From an uncultured Bacilli bacterium (GTDB taxonomy: Bacteria > Bacillota_I > Bacilli_A > RF39 > UBA660): a stretch of 8,286 nt of DNA. This document shows, piece by piece, positions 1 through 6,090 of the stretch. A program made the translations under genes and the position numbers. Where the stretch lies: the NCBI GenBank assembly GCA_947584955.1, contig CANPWS010000049.1, forward strand, positions 1 to 8,286, written 5' to 3'. The notes below the pieces were generated by a model. It saw only the letters and a program-made list of their open reading frames with translations. It had not been told where the DNA came from and did no database searches. The first letter of the stretch is position 1, and the number at the start of each line of letters is the position of its first letter.

Positions 1-1374
1 ATATCAGTACTCATAAATGCATCAGCATCAGATATAAAAGAATCATTTGGTAGTCCTGCTTTAAATACTTTGACAAGCTTAGGATTAAAAACAAGAAATG
101 ATGTACCATCGTTTACAGAACCAACACCACAAATTGTATTTAAAGATTCTATATTTACGGAGAAAGATAATGGTATGCAAAGTAATGCATTTGCATTAGG
201 TAGTTCTTATTATACCTATGCAAATTCATATACCTTTGATGAAAGCACAGGATACTATAGTTTAGATAAAGATAGTGTTAAATCAGAAAAATATAGCAAT
301 ATATACGAGAGTTTAGTAGGAAAATATGTTGTTAGTAATTCAGGAAGTACATCACCAAATATAGCAAATTATGAAAATTTAGCAACAATATATCAAGTAA
401 TAAGTACAACATATAATCCAAATTCTGATATTTTGGGTGATAATACTATAAGAGTAAGAGTATTAGGACAAGAAGCAAGTCAGTATGATAATAGTGCTTC
501 AGGAATATATAAAGATGTAGATGATTTTGGTGATACATATTATTTTAGAGGAACAGTAACTAATAATTATGTATATTTTGGAGGATTTTATTGGCGAATA
601 ATAAGAATAAATGGAGATGGAAGTATAAGAATAATATATGATGGCACTAGTCCACACCAAAATGGTGAAGCAAGTAGTGATAGAAGAATTCAAGCACTTA
701 GTCCATATATAAAAGCTCATGGAGATAATGCTTACGTTGGATACATGTATGGAGAGGTAGAAGCAAGCTCTTATGATGAAGCTCATGAAAATGTAAATGA
801 TAGTCCAATAAAAGAAGTAGTAGATAAATGGTATGAAGATCATGTAAAGGATACAAAGTATGAACAATATATAGAAGATGCAATCTATTGTAATGATCGA
901 AGTTTAATAAAAAGTCAAAGTAAAGAAAATTATGGGTATGGGAAAAAAATATCAACTTATGCATCTTATGATAGATTATATGTTAGTGGAAATCCAACAT
1001 TTAAGTGCCTTCAAGATAATGATAAATTTACAGTAAGTTCTGATATTGGAAATGGAGCATTAACTTATCCTATAGGATTAATAACAGGAGATGAAGTTCT
1101 GTTTGCGGGAGGCAATTATGAGAGTGATGCTAAAATAGGACAAAATTCAAATAAATTTTATTATCTATATACAAAATTTGATTATTGGACAATGACACCT
1201 TCTACATCTAGTGCTTATAGTTCTGTATTTAATGTTGATAGTAATGGATATTTTAGAATTAATTGGGGAAGTGGTGGTTTTGGAATAAGACCAGTAATCT
1301 CATTAAAATCAGATTCCTTAAAATATGGAACAGGAGAAATAATCAATCCATTTAGGATAGAAAACGAGATGTAA
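1..1374 (+). CDS. Secreted protein of unknown function, DUF6273-like C-terminus (5' end outside window)
   Basis: The frame is open from the first base to TAA at 1372-1374, giving 457 visible residues, so the true start lies upstream. A TTG at position 70 is not a credible start because the frame continues before it and no ribosome binding site precedes it. The first visible residues (ISVLINASASD) look like the end of a signal peptide with an A-x-A cleavage site. A Ser/Thr/Tyr/Asn-rich region follows. Recognisable blocks are YFGGFYWRIIRINGDGS (about 193-209), YCND with Cys297, a second Cys336, YPIGLITGDE (356-365), YWTMTPS (395-401) and GIRPVISL (427-434), with a closing GTGEIINPF. The YW...PS plus G.RPV.SL pattern resembles DUF6273-type domains of gut Firmicutes surface proteins. 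There is no transmembrane tail or LPXTG, so it is probably secreted or anchored by its missing N-terminus. Substrate and function are unknown. Secretion is inferred, and the domain match comes from memory of the family pattern. Confidence 0.72.
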   Translation: MSVLINASASDIKESFGSPALNTLTSLGLKTRNDVPSFTEPTPQIVFKDSIFTEKDNGMQSNAFALGSSYYTYANSYTFDESTGYYSLDKDSVKSEKYSNIYESLVGKYVVSNSGSTSPNIANYENLATIYQVISTTYNPNSDILGDNTIRVRVLGQEASQYDNSASGIYKDVDDFGDTYYFRGTVTNNYVYFGGFYWRIIRINGDGSIRIIYDGTSPHQNGEASSDRRIQALSPYIKAHGDNAYVGYMYGEVEASSYDEAHENVNDSPIKEVVDKWYEDHVKDTKYEQYIEDAIYCNDRSLIKSQSKENYGYGKKISTYASYDRLYVSGNPTFKCLQDNDKFTVSSDIGNGALTYPIGLITGDEVLFAGGNYESDAKIGQNSNKFYYLYTKFDYWTMTPSTSSAYSSVFNVDSNGYFRINWGSGGFGIRPVISLKSDSLKYGTGEIINPFRIENEM

Positions 1375-1379
1375 AATAA

Positions 1380-1418
1380 AAAAATTAGCTCATACATACA
1401 TAATATGAACTAATTTTT
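1380..1418. terminator. Bidirectional rho-independent terminator between convergent genes
   Basis: A hairpin has arms 1380-1394 and 1404-1418, 15 positions with one internal mismatch (C1389/A1409), and a 9-base loop. The 3' arm ends in a T-run on the plus strand. The 5' arm starts in an A-run, which is a T-run on the minus strand. It begins 6 bases after the stop of the plus-strand secreted-protein gene and lies just past the minus-strand flippase stop at 1433, so it can serve both. Confidence 0.75.
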
Positions 1419-1432
1419 ATTAAACATAAATA

Positions 1433-3052
1433 TTAAATATTAAATTTAAACTTTCTTAAAATATTTACTAATTTTGGAGGAATAGTATCTTTTAAATATT
1501 TACAATTTAAAAGAAGATAAACATATAAAGTAATAATACCTAAAATAGAAATATTAATGATTTGCATAATCCTAGAAGTAGAATCAAGAGGAAGAAAGAT
1601 AGATATAATTAAATCTAAAATAACTAAAATAATAATATTTAATATAATTTTAGGAGCAATTTTAAAAGTCTCATCATATTTAAAATCAAGCTTCTTTCTT
1701 AAATATATAAAAGGAATAATTATTGAAATAGAAAGACCAATAAAAGTAGAGAAGATAGCACCATGAAAAGCTTCTAATTTCAAAAAGTGAAATAAATACA
1801 TAAAAGGAACATCTAAAACAATATTTATAATAATACCAAGAATAACACTAGTAAAAAGCATTTTATATTTACTTAAACTTTGAAGTAAGCTATTTACAAC
1901 AATATATAAACTATCCAAAATAGTAAGTAAAATATTAAATCTAATAATCTTAGGACCATAAAGATTAGAGCCATAAAATATCGTCCATACACTATTAGCA
2001 TTAATACCTAGAAATACTGCAATGGGAATTATAATTAATAATACAATTTTCAAACATTTATTAAAAAGTTTATTAACACCATCATTATCTTTTTTTACAT
2101 ATAAACTAACAATATGAGGAATTAAACTAATAATAAGACCATTTGCAATAGCTATAACAATTGAATTAATTTTAGGACCCCAAGTAGTAAAAACACTACT
2201 AATCATTTCAACACTAGAACCAGCATAAGAAAGTTTAGGAAGAGTTCTAAGCATTAAAATCATATCTACAGAATTATATATTTGATTAGCACAACTTATA
2301 ATAATAAAAGGAATAGAATAAGTTATAATTCTTTTTAATATTTGCTTGTTAGTAATATTAGATTTGTTTATTTCTTTAGGCTTTAACTTATCTTTATTTT
2401 TATTAGTAACGTATAATAAATACAAATAAGCAAATATTCCTCCCGCACAAGAAGCAAATACTGCGACACCAATTGCAGTTTTTAAAGATAAATTAAATAC
2501 TCGTAAAGTAAGATAACTACCAATTAAAATAACTGATACTCTTACAATTTGTTCTATTATTTGACTAATAGATGGTTCTTTAATATATTTATGTCCTTGT
2601 AAATAACCACGCATAATACTAAGAAGTGGTACAACTAATATAGCAAAAGAAACCATTCTAATTGTAAAACTAACATCTTCCAAAGTATTTCCATTTTCAA
2701 TGTTTCCAATAATTAAATTAGCAACTTGTGGTGCAAAAATAAAACAAATAAGAAAGCAAATCAAAGAAAAAATAAAAATAAATATTTTAGAAATTTTATA
2801 TAATCTTAGCTTTTCATTATACATCTTTAAAGTATTATATTCACTAGTAAGTTTACTAATTGCAAGAGGAAAACCTACTGTAGATATAGATAAAAAGAAA
2901 TTATAAATAGTATATGAATACCCATATAAGGCTCCACCTTGCTCACCAATAATAGAGTAAAAAGGTATAACATAAATAACACCAAGAACTTTAGTAAAAA
3001 TTATTGCAAAAGTAGCAATAAAAGCACCTTCTAAAAAACTTGATTTTTTCAT
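1433..3052 (-). CDS. murJ: MurJ/YtgP-like lipid II flippase (MVF/SpoVB superfamily)
   Basis: This is a polytopic membrane protein of 539 residues, close to the roughly 540 of Bacillus YtgP. It probably moves lipid-linked peptidoglycan precursor across the membrane. The N-terminus (MKKSSFLEGAF, then KVLGVIYVIPF, GGALYGY and GFPLAISKL) has the YtgP/SpoVB pattern. The block at residues 148-172 (RGYLQGHKYIKEPSISQIIE followed by QIVRV) is the family's clearest signature. About 14 hydrophobic segments can be seen along the length. Where YtgP has Arg in SRILG, this protein has Lys21. The start at 3052 is chosen over an in-frame ATG at 3106 because a perfect GGGAGG site lies 8 bases before it, and because the promoter -10 box (3078-3083) lies between the two ATGs. 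The gene converges on the secreted-protein gene. SpoVB or another polysaccharide flippase is the main alternative. Superfamily membership is firm; the exact lipid II role is inferred. Confidence 0.82.
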   Translation of the reverse strand: MKKSSFLEGAFIATFAIIFTKVLGVIYVIPFYSIIGEQGGALYGYSYTIYNFFLSISTVGFPLAISKLTSEYNTLKMYNEKLRLYKISKIFIFIFSLICFLICFIFAPQVANLIIGNIENGNTLEDVSFTIRMVSFAILVVPLLSIMRGYLQGHKYIKEPSISQIIEQIVRVSVILIGSYLTLRVFNLSLKTAIGVAVFASCAGGIFAYLYLLYVTNKNKDKLKPKEINKSNITNKQILKRIITYSIPFIIISCANQIYNSVDMILMLRTLPKLSYAGSSVEMISSVFTTWGPKINSIVIAIANGLIISLIPHIVSLYVKKDNDGVNKLFNKCLKIVLLIIIPIAVFLGINANSVWTIFYGSNLYGPKIIRFNILLTILDSLYIVVNSLLQSLSKYKMLFTSVILGIIINIVLDVPFMYLFHFLKLEAFHGAIFSTFIGLSISIIIPFIYLRKKLDFKYDETFKIAPKIILNIIILVILDLIISIFLPLDSTSRIMQIINISILGIITLYVYLLLNCKYLKDTIPPKLVNILRKFKFNI

Positions 3053-3060
3053 TTGATATT

Positions 3061-3066
3061 CCTCCC
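3061..3066 (-). promoter_or_regulatory. Ribosome binding site that fixes the flippase start
   Basis: The minus strand reads AAGGGAGG then 8 bases to ATG at 3052. This is the strongest Shine-Dalgarno match nearby and shows that translation starts at 3052. No such site precedes the longer ATG at 3106. Confidence 0.85.
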
Positions 3067-3077
3067 TTGATAAATAA

Positions 3078-3106
3078 ATTATATCTTTATTATTTATTAA
3101 AATCAA
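3078..3106 (-). promoter_or_regulatory. Sigma-A promoter of the flippase gene
   Basis: On the minus strand, -35 TTGATT (3106-3101), a 17-base spacer and a consensus -10 TATAAT (3083-3078). Transcription would start near 3071, just before the GGGAGG site, giving a leader of about 20 bases. The close fit of -35, spacer, -10, ribosome binding site and ATG makes this the best promoter in the window. It implies the flippase gene is transcribed independently of the small gene upstream. Confidence 0.72.
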
Positions 3107-3119
3107 GAAAGTTATTAGT

Positions 3120-3144
3120 TATTTACAATTAATAGTTGTAAATA
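3120..3144 (-). terminator. Hairpin after the DUF2624-like gene, weak terminator or mRNA 3'-end element
   Basis: Perfect 9-bp arms, 3120-3128 (TATTTACAA) and 3136-3144 (TTGTAAATA), flank a 7-base loop. It lies 5 bases after the stop of the small gene at 3149 and before the flippase promoter. No proper T-run follows on the minus strand, so termination is uncertain. It may be only a 3'-end stabilising stem. Mostly A/T pairs, so the stem is weak. Confidence 0.4.
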
Positions 3145-3148
3145 TTAT

Positions 3149-3400
3149 TTAAATTCTATCTTTAAATCGTTCATATAAATTTTCAATTTTATTATATGTA
3201 AGAGGTTTTACTTCTTTTTTAACTTCATCTAAAACACTTCTAGCATTGCCATATATAACAGTTTTATAATCTTTTTTTACATGATTATAAATAATATCAA
3301 GTTCATAATCTTCTAAAGTAATACCTTCTTTTAAAGCAAAATTATTAATATCATCTTTTTTAATTCTATTTATATATTCTTTAAGTAAATATATATTCAT
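3149..3400 (-). CDS. Small DUF2624/YqfT-like cytoplasmic protein
   Basis: An 83-residue, highly charged protein without signal peptide, membrane segment or cysteine. It is predicted to be mostly helical. The layout matches the small Bacillales family DUF2624 (B. subtilis YqfT, about 80 residues): a start like MNIYLLKEYINRI, then a DINNFALKEGITL segment, a central helix rich in Asp/Glu/Lys, and a closing YNKIENLYERF. That assignment rests on pattern and length recalled from the family, not on a search. The family's function is not known, so none is proposed. The ATG at 3400 is preceded by GGTGAT three or four bases away, which pairs with the 5' end of the anti-Shine-Dalgarno. A consensus TATAAT lies just upstream. 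It sits between the terminator of the surface-protein gene and the flippase promoter, so it looks monocistronic. Confidence 0.68.
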   Translation of the reverse strand: MNIYLLKEYINRIKKDDINNFALKEGITLEDYELDIIYNHVKKDYKTVIYGNARSVLDEVKKEVKPLTYNKIENLYERFKDRI

Positions 3401-3403
3401 TTT

Positions 3404-3409
3404 ATCACC
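3404..3409 (-). promoter_or_regulatory. Close-set GGTGAT ribosome binding site
   Basis: The minus strand reads GGTGATAAA then ATG. GGTGAT is the downstream half of the full AAAGGAGGTGAT complement of 16S rRNA, so a 3-base gap gives the usual pairing geometry. It supports ATG at 3400 as the start. Confidence 0.5.
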
Positions 3410-3414
3410 AATAC

Positions 3415-3443
3415 ATTATATGCAAAAAAGTAATATTTAATAA
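3415..3443 (-). promoter_or_regulatory. Promoter candidate of the DUF2624-like gene
   Basis: A perfect -10 TATAAT (3420-3415) with a 17-base spacer and a weak -35 TTATTA (3443-3438, three of six matches). The predicted transcription start is near 3408, giving a leader of only about 8 bases with the GGTGAT site at or overlapping its 5' end. The -35 abuts the T-run of the preceding gene's terminator. Confidence 0.45.
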
Positions 3444-3444
3444 T

Positions 3445-3477
3445 AAAAAATACTTAATTCATAAAGAGTTAAGTATT
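3445..3477 (-). terminator. Rho-independent terminator of the surface-protein gene, overlapping its stop codon
   Basis: Perfect 9-bp arms, 3449-3457 (AATACTTAA) and 3469-3477 (TTAAGTATT), enclose an 11-base loop. On the minus strand the stem runs straight into a T-run (3450-3445). The gene's stop codon (3471-3469) is inside the first arm, so the terminator starts before translation ends. Confidence 0.65.
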
Positions 3478-4791
3478 AAAAATTTTTTTGTTTTTTAAAA
3501 TCATAAATGTAACAAGACCTAAAGCTAAAATAATAGTAAAAATAATAATACTTTTTTTAAATCCTCCATTTACTTTAGCTAAACTTACATATACTTGAGA
3601 ACCATCTTTTAAAGATTTAAAATCAAATTTATTACTAAGATTTGAACTAGTATAAAATGATTTAAGACTACTATTATCATCTAAGTTAAGTAATTCTTTT
3701 AATTCATTTTTTAAAAGTTTAAAATTTTCTTTTTTTGAATAATCTCTAACGGGTATATTAAGTTCATTACTTTTACCCTCAACGACAAAGTCAACTTTTA
3801 AAGTAGGAATAATAGAACCATCTTTAAAATTACTATCTACTTGTTTAACAGATGCTTCATTATAAGTTACAGTACCAATACTAGATGATCCTTGAGCATT
3901 TTTGGCTGTTGCTAATTTTAAATTAGCAATATTACCACCAGTTATATTTAAATTTGCTTTTTCAACTGTTGCATTTGCAGGAGTGCCAACATAAGCTGTT
4001 TCTATATCTCCATTACTTATAGTGATACTAACTTCACCATTAGCACCACGCATTCCATGTTGGACATTTGTAATTGTTCCTCCAGATACATTAAGATTAG
4101 AATTACCAGTATAGCCATTTACACCACCTGGAATTGCAAATCCATATTTACCACCAGAGACACTTACATCAGCTTTTCCTGTATAACTAATACCAGCACC
4201 CCCACCATAAATAGCACTTACTTTTGATGAATCAGGACTTGTAACACCAGTACCACCAGAGACAATAACTTGAGCTGATTCTACACGAGTAGGAGATTTT
4301 TTAGAATCACCATTGTAGAAAGAAGGCATATCATCATCTGTAATAAAAGCGGCATATCCACCACCACAAATATCTCCAAGAATAGTACCACCTTTTACTA
4401 AAATGTAAGAATCTTTAACACGGCTTTCATGTAAACCACCACCAAAAATATTATTAACTGAACCACTATTCATAGTAATAGAAGTTTTTAAAATTTCAGT
4501 ATTATTATTGTGAGCCCCTCCAAAAACATTGACATTTGAAGGTACTTCTTGTTTTCCACCATTCCAGCTAATTACTGTTTTACCATTATTATCATTAATT
4601 TCAATAGCTACACCATTAGCAAAAAAGATATTGTTTGTACTATCATAACAAGGAACGCCAATAATTGTAGTTGCAGTACATTCTAATGCTTCACTTAGTG
4701 TAGCAGAAGCATTAGCATTAATCATAAATTTACCAAATAAAATAGATGCAAATACTAACAAATAAGTAAATTTAAATTTCTTAATTCTCAT
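3469..4791 (-). CDS. Exported, membrane-anchored glycine-rich beta-helix-like surface protein
   Basis: I do not recognise a named family. The 440-residue protein starts with a signal peptide (KK at 4-5, hydrophobic core about 9-24, cleavage near ANA/ASA at 26-30). Residues about 73-305 contain eight imperfect units of roughly 24-45 residues, each with a beta-strand of the type V.VSGG followed by I..I.GGG and turn residues. This is the pattern of a right-handed parallel beta-helix, as in adhesins and polysaccharide-binding proteins. A mixed Lys/Glu/Ser-rich domain (about 330-405) acts as a possible stalk. A hydrophobic segment (414-432) and basic KNKK tail anchor it in the membrane. No LPXTG precedes that segment. 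Cys38 and Cys48 could pair; Cys142 is a third. The ATG at 4791 has GAAAGG 9 bases before it; the longer ATG at 4821 lies upstream of the predicted transcript. Export is well supported. An adhesin or glycan-binding role is inference. Confidence 0.75.
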   Translation of the reverse strand: MRIKKFKFTYLLVFASILFGKFMINANASATLSEALECTATTIIGVPCYDSTNNIFFANGVAIEINDNNGKTVISWNGGKQEVPSNVNVFGGAHNNNTEILKTSITMNSGSVNNIFGGGLHESRVKDSYILVKGGTILGDICGGGYAAFITDDDMPSFYNGDSKKSPTRVESAQVIVSGGTGVTSPDSSKVSAIYGGGAGISYTGKADVSVSGGKYGFAIPGGVNGYTGNSNLNVSGGTITNVQHGMRGANGEVSITISNGDIETAYVGTPANATVEKANLNITGGNIANLKLATAKNAQGSSSIGTVTYNEASVKQVDSNFKDGSIIPTLKVDFVVEGKSNELNIPVRDYSKKENFKLLKNELKELLNLDDNSSLKSFYTSSNLSNKFDFKSLKDGSQVYVSLAKVNGGFKKSIIIFTIILALGLVTFMILKNKKIFNT

Positions 4792-4811
4792 ATAAATCTT
4801 CCTTTCAACAA

Positions 4812-4840
4812 ATATTAACATATTTAAAAATATGCCAAAA
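4812..4840 (-). promoter_or_regulatory. Promoter candidate of the surface-protein gene
   Basis: On the minus strand, -10 TAATAT (4817-4812) with a TG one base upstream (extended -10), a 17-base spacer and a weak -35 TTTTGG (4840-4835). An overlapping TTGGCA would give a 15-base spacer. The start would fall near 4805, leaving a short leader with GAAAGG. The spacer is almost entirely occupied by a palindrome (4819-4834). Confidence 0.42.
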
Positions 4841-4869
4841 TTTCTGTTACATTAAAATATATGTTAATA
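4813..4869. repeat. 11-base inverted repeat across the divergent region
   Basis: TATTAACATAT at 4813-4823 is repeated in inverse as ATATGTTAATA at 4859-4869, 35 bases apart. The left copy covers most of the surface-protein -10 box; the right copy is upstream of the -35. It could be a pair of half-sites for one regulator, but base composition makes chance a real possibility. Confidence 0.3.
4819..4834. repeat. 16-base palindrome in the promoter spacer, possible operator
   Basis: CATATTT, AA, AAATATG: perfect 7-base arms around a 2-base centre, lying exactly between the -35 and -10 of the surface-protein promoter. That is a usual place for a repressor site. In DNA this rich in A and T such palindromes also occur by chance, so it is only a candidate. 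Confidence 0.35.
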
Positions 4870-4917
4870 AATTAAACAATATTAAAAATATTAAATTGTA
4901 AAAAAATAAATGATAAC

Positions 4918-4946
4918 TTGTAATAGAATTTTATTTATGTTAGAAT
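4918..4946 (+). promoter_or_regulatory. Extended -10 promoter of the cmk cluster
   Basis: -35 TTGTAA (4918-4923), a 17-base spacer, and -10 TAGAAT (4941-4946) with TG at 4938-4939, making an extended -10 (TGTTAGAAT). Transcription would start near 4953, leaving a leader of about 20 bases that holds the AGAAAGAAGGT ribosome binding site (4954-4964) 8 bases before the cmk ATG. Confidence 0.62.
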
Positions 4947-4972
4947 AATATTAAGAAAGAAGGTAAGCTTAA

Positions 4973-5626
4973 ATGGTAATAGCAATAGATGGATATTCTG
5001 CGACAGGAAAATCAACGCTTGCATTTAATTTAGCTAAAAAATTAAAACTTAAGTATTTAAATTCTGGTTCTATTTATAGATGTATAGCTTTAAAAGTTAT
5101 GAATAAAGAAATAGATATAAATGATTCTGATTTAGAAAATATAATAGAAAACATGGATTTAGATTTCATATATAAAGAAGATAAACAAATAGTTTTATTA
5201 GATAAAAAAGATGTAACAAATACAATAAGATTAGAAAAAGTATCAGTATTTACTCCAACAATTGCTAATAATCAAATATTAAAAAAAGCAATTAGAAAAT
5301 TACAAAAAAAATTTGTTGAGAAAGGTAATGTTGTAATTGAGGGAAGAGATATAGGAGTTCGTATAGCACCACAAGCTAACTATAAATTTTATTTATTTAG
5401 TAGTTTAGAAAAAAGAGCAGAGCGAATATATAATGAAAAAAAAGGAAAAGAAACATTGACATACGAAGAAATATATAAAGATTTAAAAGAACGAGATGAA
5501 AAAGATTTAAAAGATGGTAATTTTATAAAACCATCTGATGCTATAGAAATAGATACAACAAAGTTAACTTTAGATGAAGTATTAAATAAAATGCTATCTT
5601 ATATAAAGGAGAATAAAAATGAATAA
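4973..5626 (+). CDS. cmk: Cytidylate kinase, (d)CMP kinase
   Basis: A cytoplasmic enzyme that transfers phosphate from ATP to CMP or dCMP, giving the diphosphates used for nucleic acids and CDP-lipid precursors. Its 217 residues match the usual 215-230. The P-loop is GYSATGKST (7-15); next comes SGSIYR (31-36) with the substrate Arg36, the DVTNTIR segment (80-86), GRD (124-126) equivalent to Arg131/Asp132 of the E. coli enzyme, the RAERI lid region (148-152) and RDEKD (174-178), with the DAIEIDTT strand near the C-terminus. Two substrate positions differ from E. coli: Arg188 of the RDxxDxxR motif is Asp181 here, and Arg110 aligns with Lys104. All catalytic and nucleotide-binding elements remain. 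It is first in a rightward cluster with its own promoter, and its last 8 bases overlap the next gene's start. The family call is firm despite the substitutions. Confidence 0.93.
   Translation: MVIAIDGYSATGKSTLAFNLAKKLKLKYLNSGSIYRCIALKVMNKEIDINDSDLENIIENMDLDFIYKEDKQIVLLDKKDVTNTIRLEKVSVFTPTIANNQILKKAIRKLQKKFVEKGNVVIEGRDIGVRIAPQANYKFYLFSSLEKRAERIYNEKKGKETLTYEEIYKDLKERDEKDLKDGNFIKPSDAIEIDTTKLTLDEVLNKMLSYIKENKNE
5605..5611 (+). promoter_or_regulatory. AAAGGAG ribosome binding site inside cmk
   Basis: AAAGGAG followed by a 7-base gap to ATG at 5619. It lies inside the end of cmk and fixes the start of the SH3b gene, whose ATGAATAA overlaps the cmk stop. This layout favours coupled translation. Confidence 0.75.
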
Positions 5627-6008
5627 GAAAAAAATAATTTTACTTATAATATTATTAATAATAACAATTGGATTAACAGGATTATTAATATATAGAAAAA
5701 CAGTGGATAAAGAAAATACTAAAGATGAAGAAAAAATAATTCAAACTAATGAGAGAGATGAAAGTGTTTTACAAGTAGAAATAATCAATGATGAAATAAA
5801 TATAAGAAAAGAAAATGATTCTAAATCAGAAGCTTTAGGAAAAGTATATAAAGGAGAAATATATACCGTTTTAGATAGTAAAGAAGATGAATATTATCAC
5901 TGGTATCAAATCGAAACAAAAAATGGAATAAAAGGCTTTATTGCAGGAAAATATTTAGAAGAAGATTATGTTAAAAAGCTTGAACCAAAAGAAGAAGTTA
6001 TAGAATAA
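5619..6008 (+). CDS. Membrane-anchored single SH3b-domain protein
   Basis: A 129-residue protein with a short basic start (NKKK), one transmembrane segment (about 6-25), a charged linker (26-50) and one bacterial SH3 domain (about 53-114). The domain shows the normal order: INIRKENDSKSEALGKV, then KGEIYTVL, Trp95 in HWYQIE, and NGIKGFIAGKYL. The N-in orientation puts the domain outside the membrane, where SH3b domains commonly bind peptidoglycan. There is no hydrolase or amidase domain, so it is a binding or scaffold protein, not a wall enzyme by itself. It overlaps cmk by 8 bases and is 82 bases before the penicillin-binding protein gene, which supports a cell-wall role. A short acidic tail (EPKEEVIE) ends it. 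Domain assignment is firm; partner and exact job are unknown. Confidence 0.82.
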   Translation: MNKKKIILLIILLIITIGLTGLLIYRKTVDKENTKDEEKIIQTNERDESVLQVEIINDEINIRKENDSKSEALGKVYKGEIYTVLDSKEDEYYHWYQIETKNGIKGFIAGKYLEEDYVKKLEPKEEVIE

Positions 6009-6090
6009 TCTATAATTTTTTTAAAAATATAATATAAAGTAAAAAAATAAACATAATAATAAATATAAGATTATAGAAAGGAAGAAATTT

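Noticed and set aside
70..72. TTG as the start of the first gene
   Set aside because: The same frame is open to base 1, the visible upstream residues look like the end of a signal peptide, and no ribosome binding site precedes the TTG.
499..964. Two minus-strand open frames opposite the secreted-protein gene
   Set aside because: Their products are low-complexity Ile/Tyr/Ser or His/Leu-rich strings, typical of the antisense of an A/T-rich gene, with no recognisable domain.
1557..1766. Plus-strand open frame opposite the flippase gene, and a similar one at 2700-2906
   Set aside because: Both are Ile/Lys-rich shadows of membrane-segment coding, lack good ribosome binding sites and lie wholly inside the flippase gene.
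3053..3106. In-frame N-terminal extension of the flippase from ATG 3106
   Set aside because: The extension covers the promoter and ribosome binding site, and the family N-terminus starts at MKKSSFLEGAF.
3149..3400. The small gene as an antitoxin or regulator beside the surface protein
   Set aside because: It shows no DNA-binding motif or toxin partner and fits the size and pattern of the DUF2624 family better.
4792..4821. Ten-residue extension of the surface protein from ATG 4821
   Set aside because: It would lie upstream of the predicted transcription start, has no ribosome binding site and spoils an otherwise normal signal peptide.
6009..6090. A separate promoter for the penicillin-binding protein gene (TATAAT at 6011-6016 and 6028-6033)
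   Set aside because: Neither TATAAT has a -35 box at a suitable distance, and such hexamers are expected by chance in this composition.
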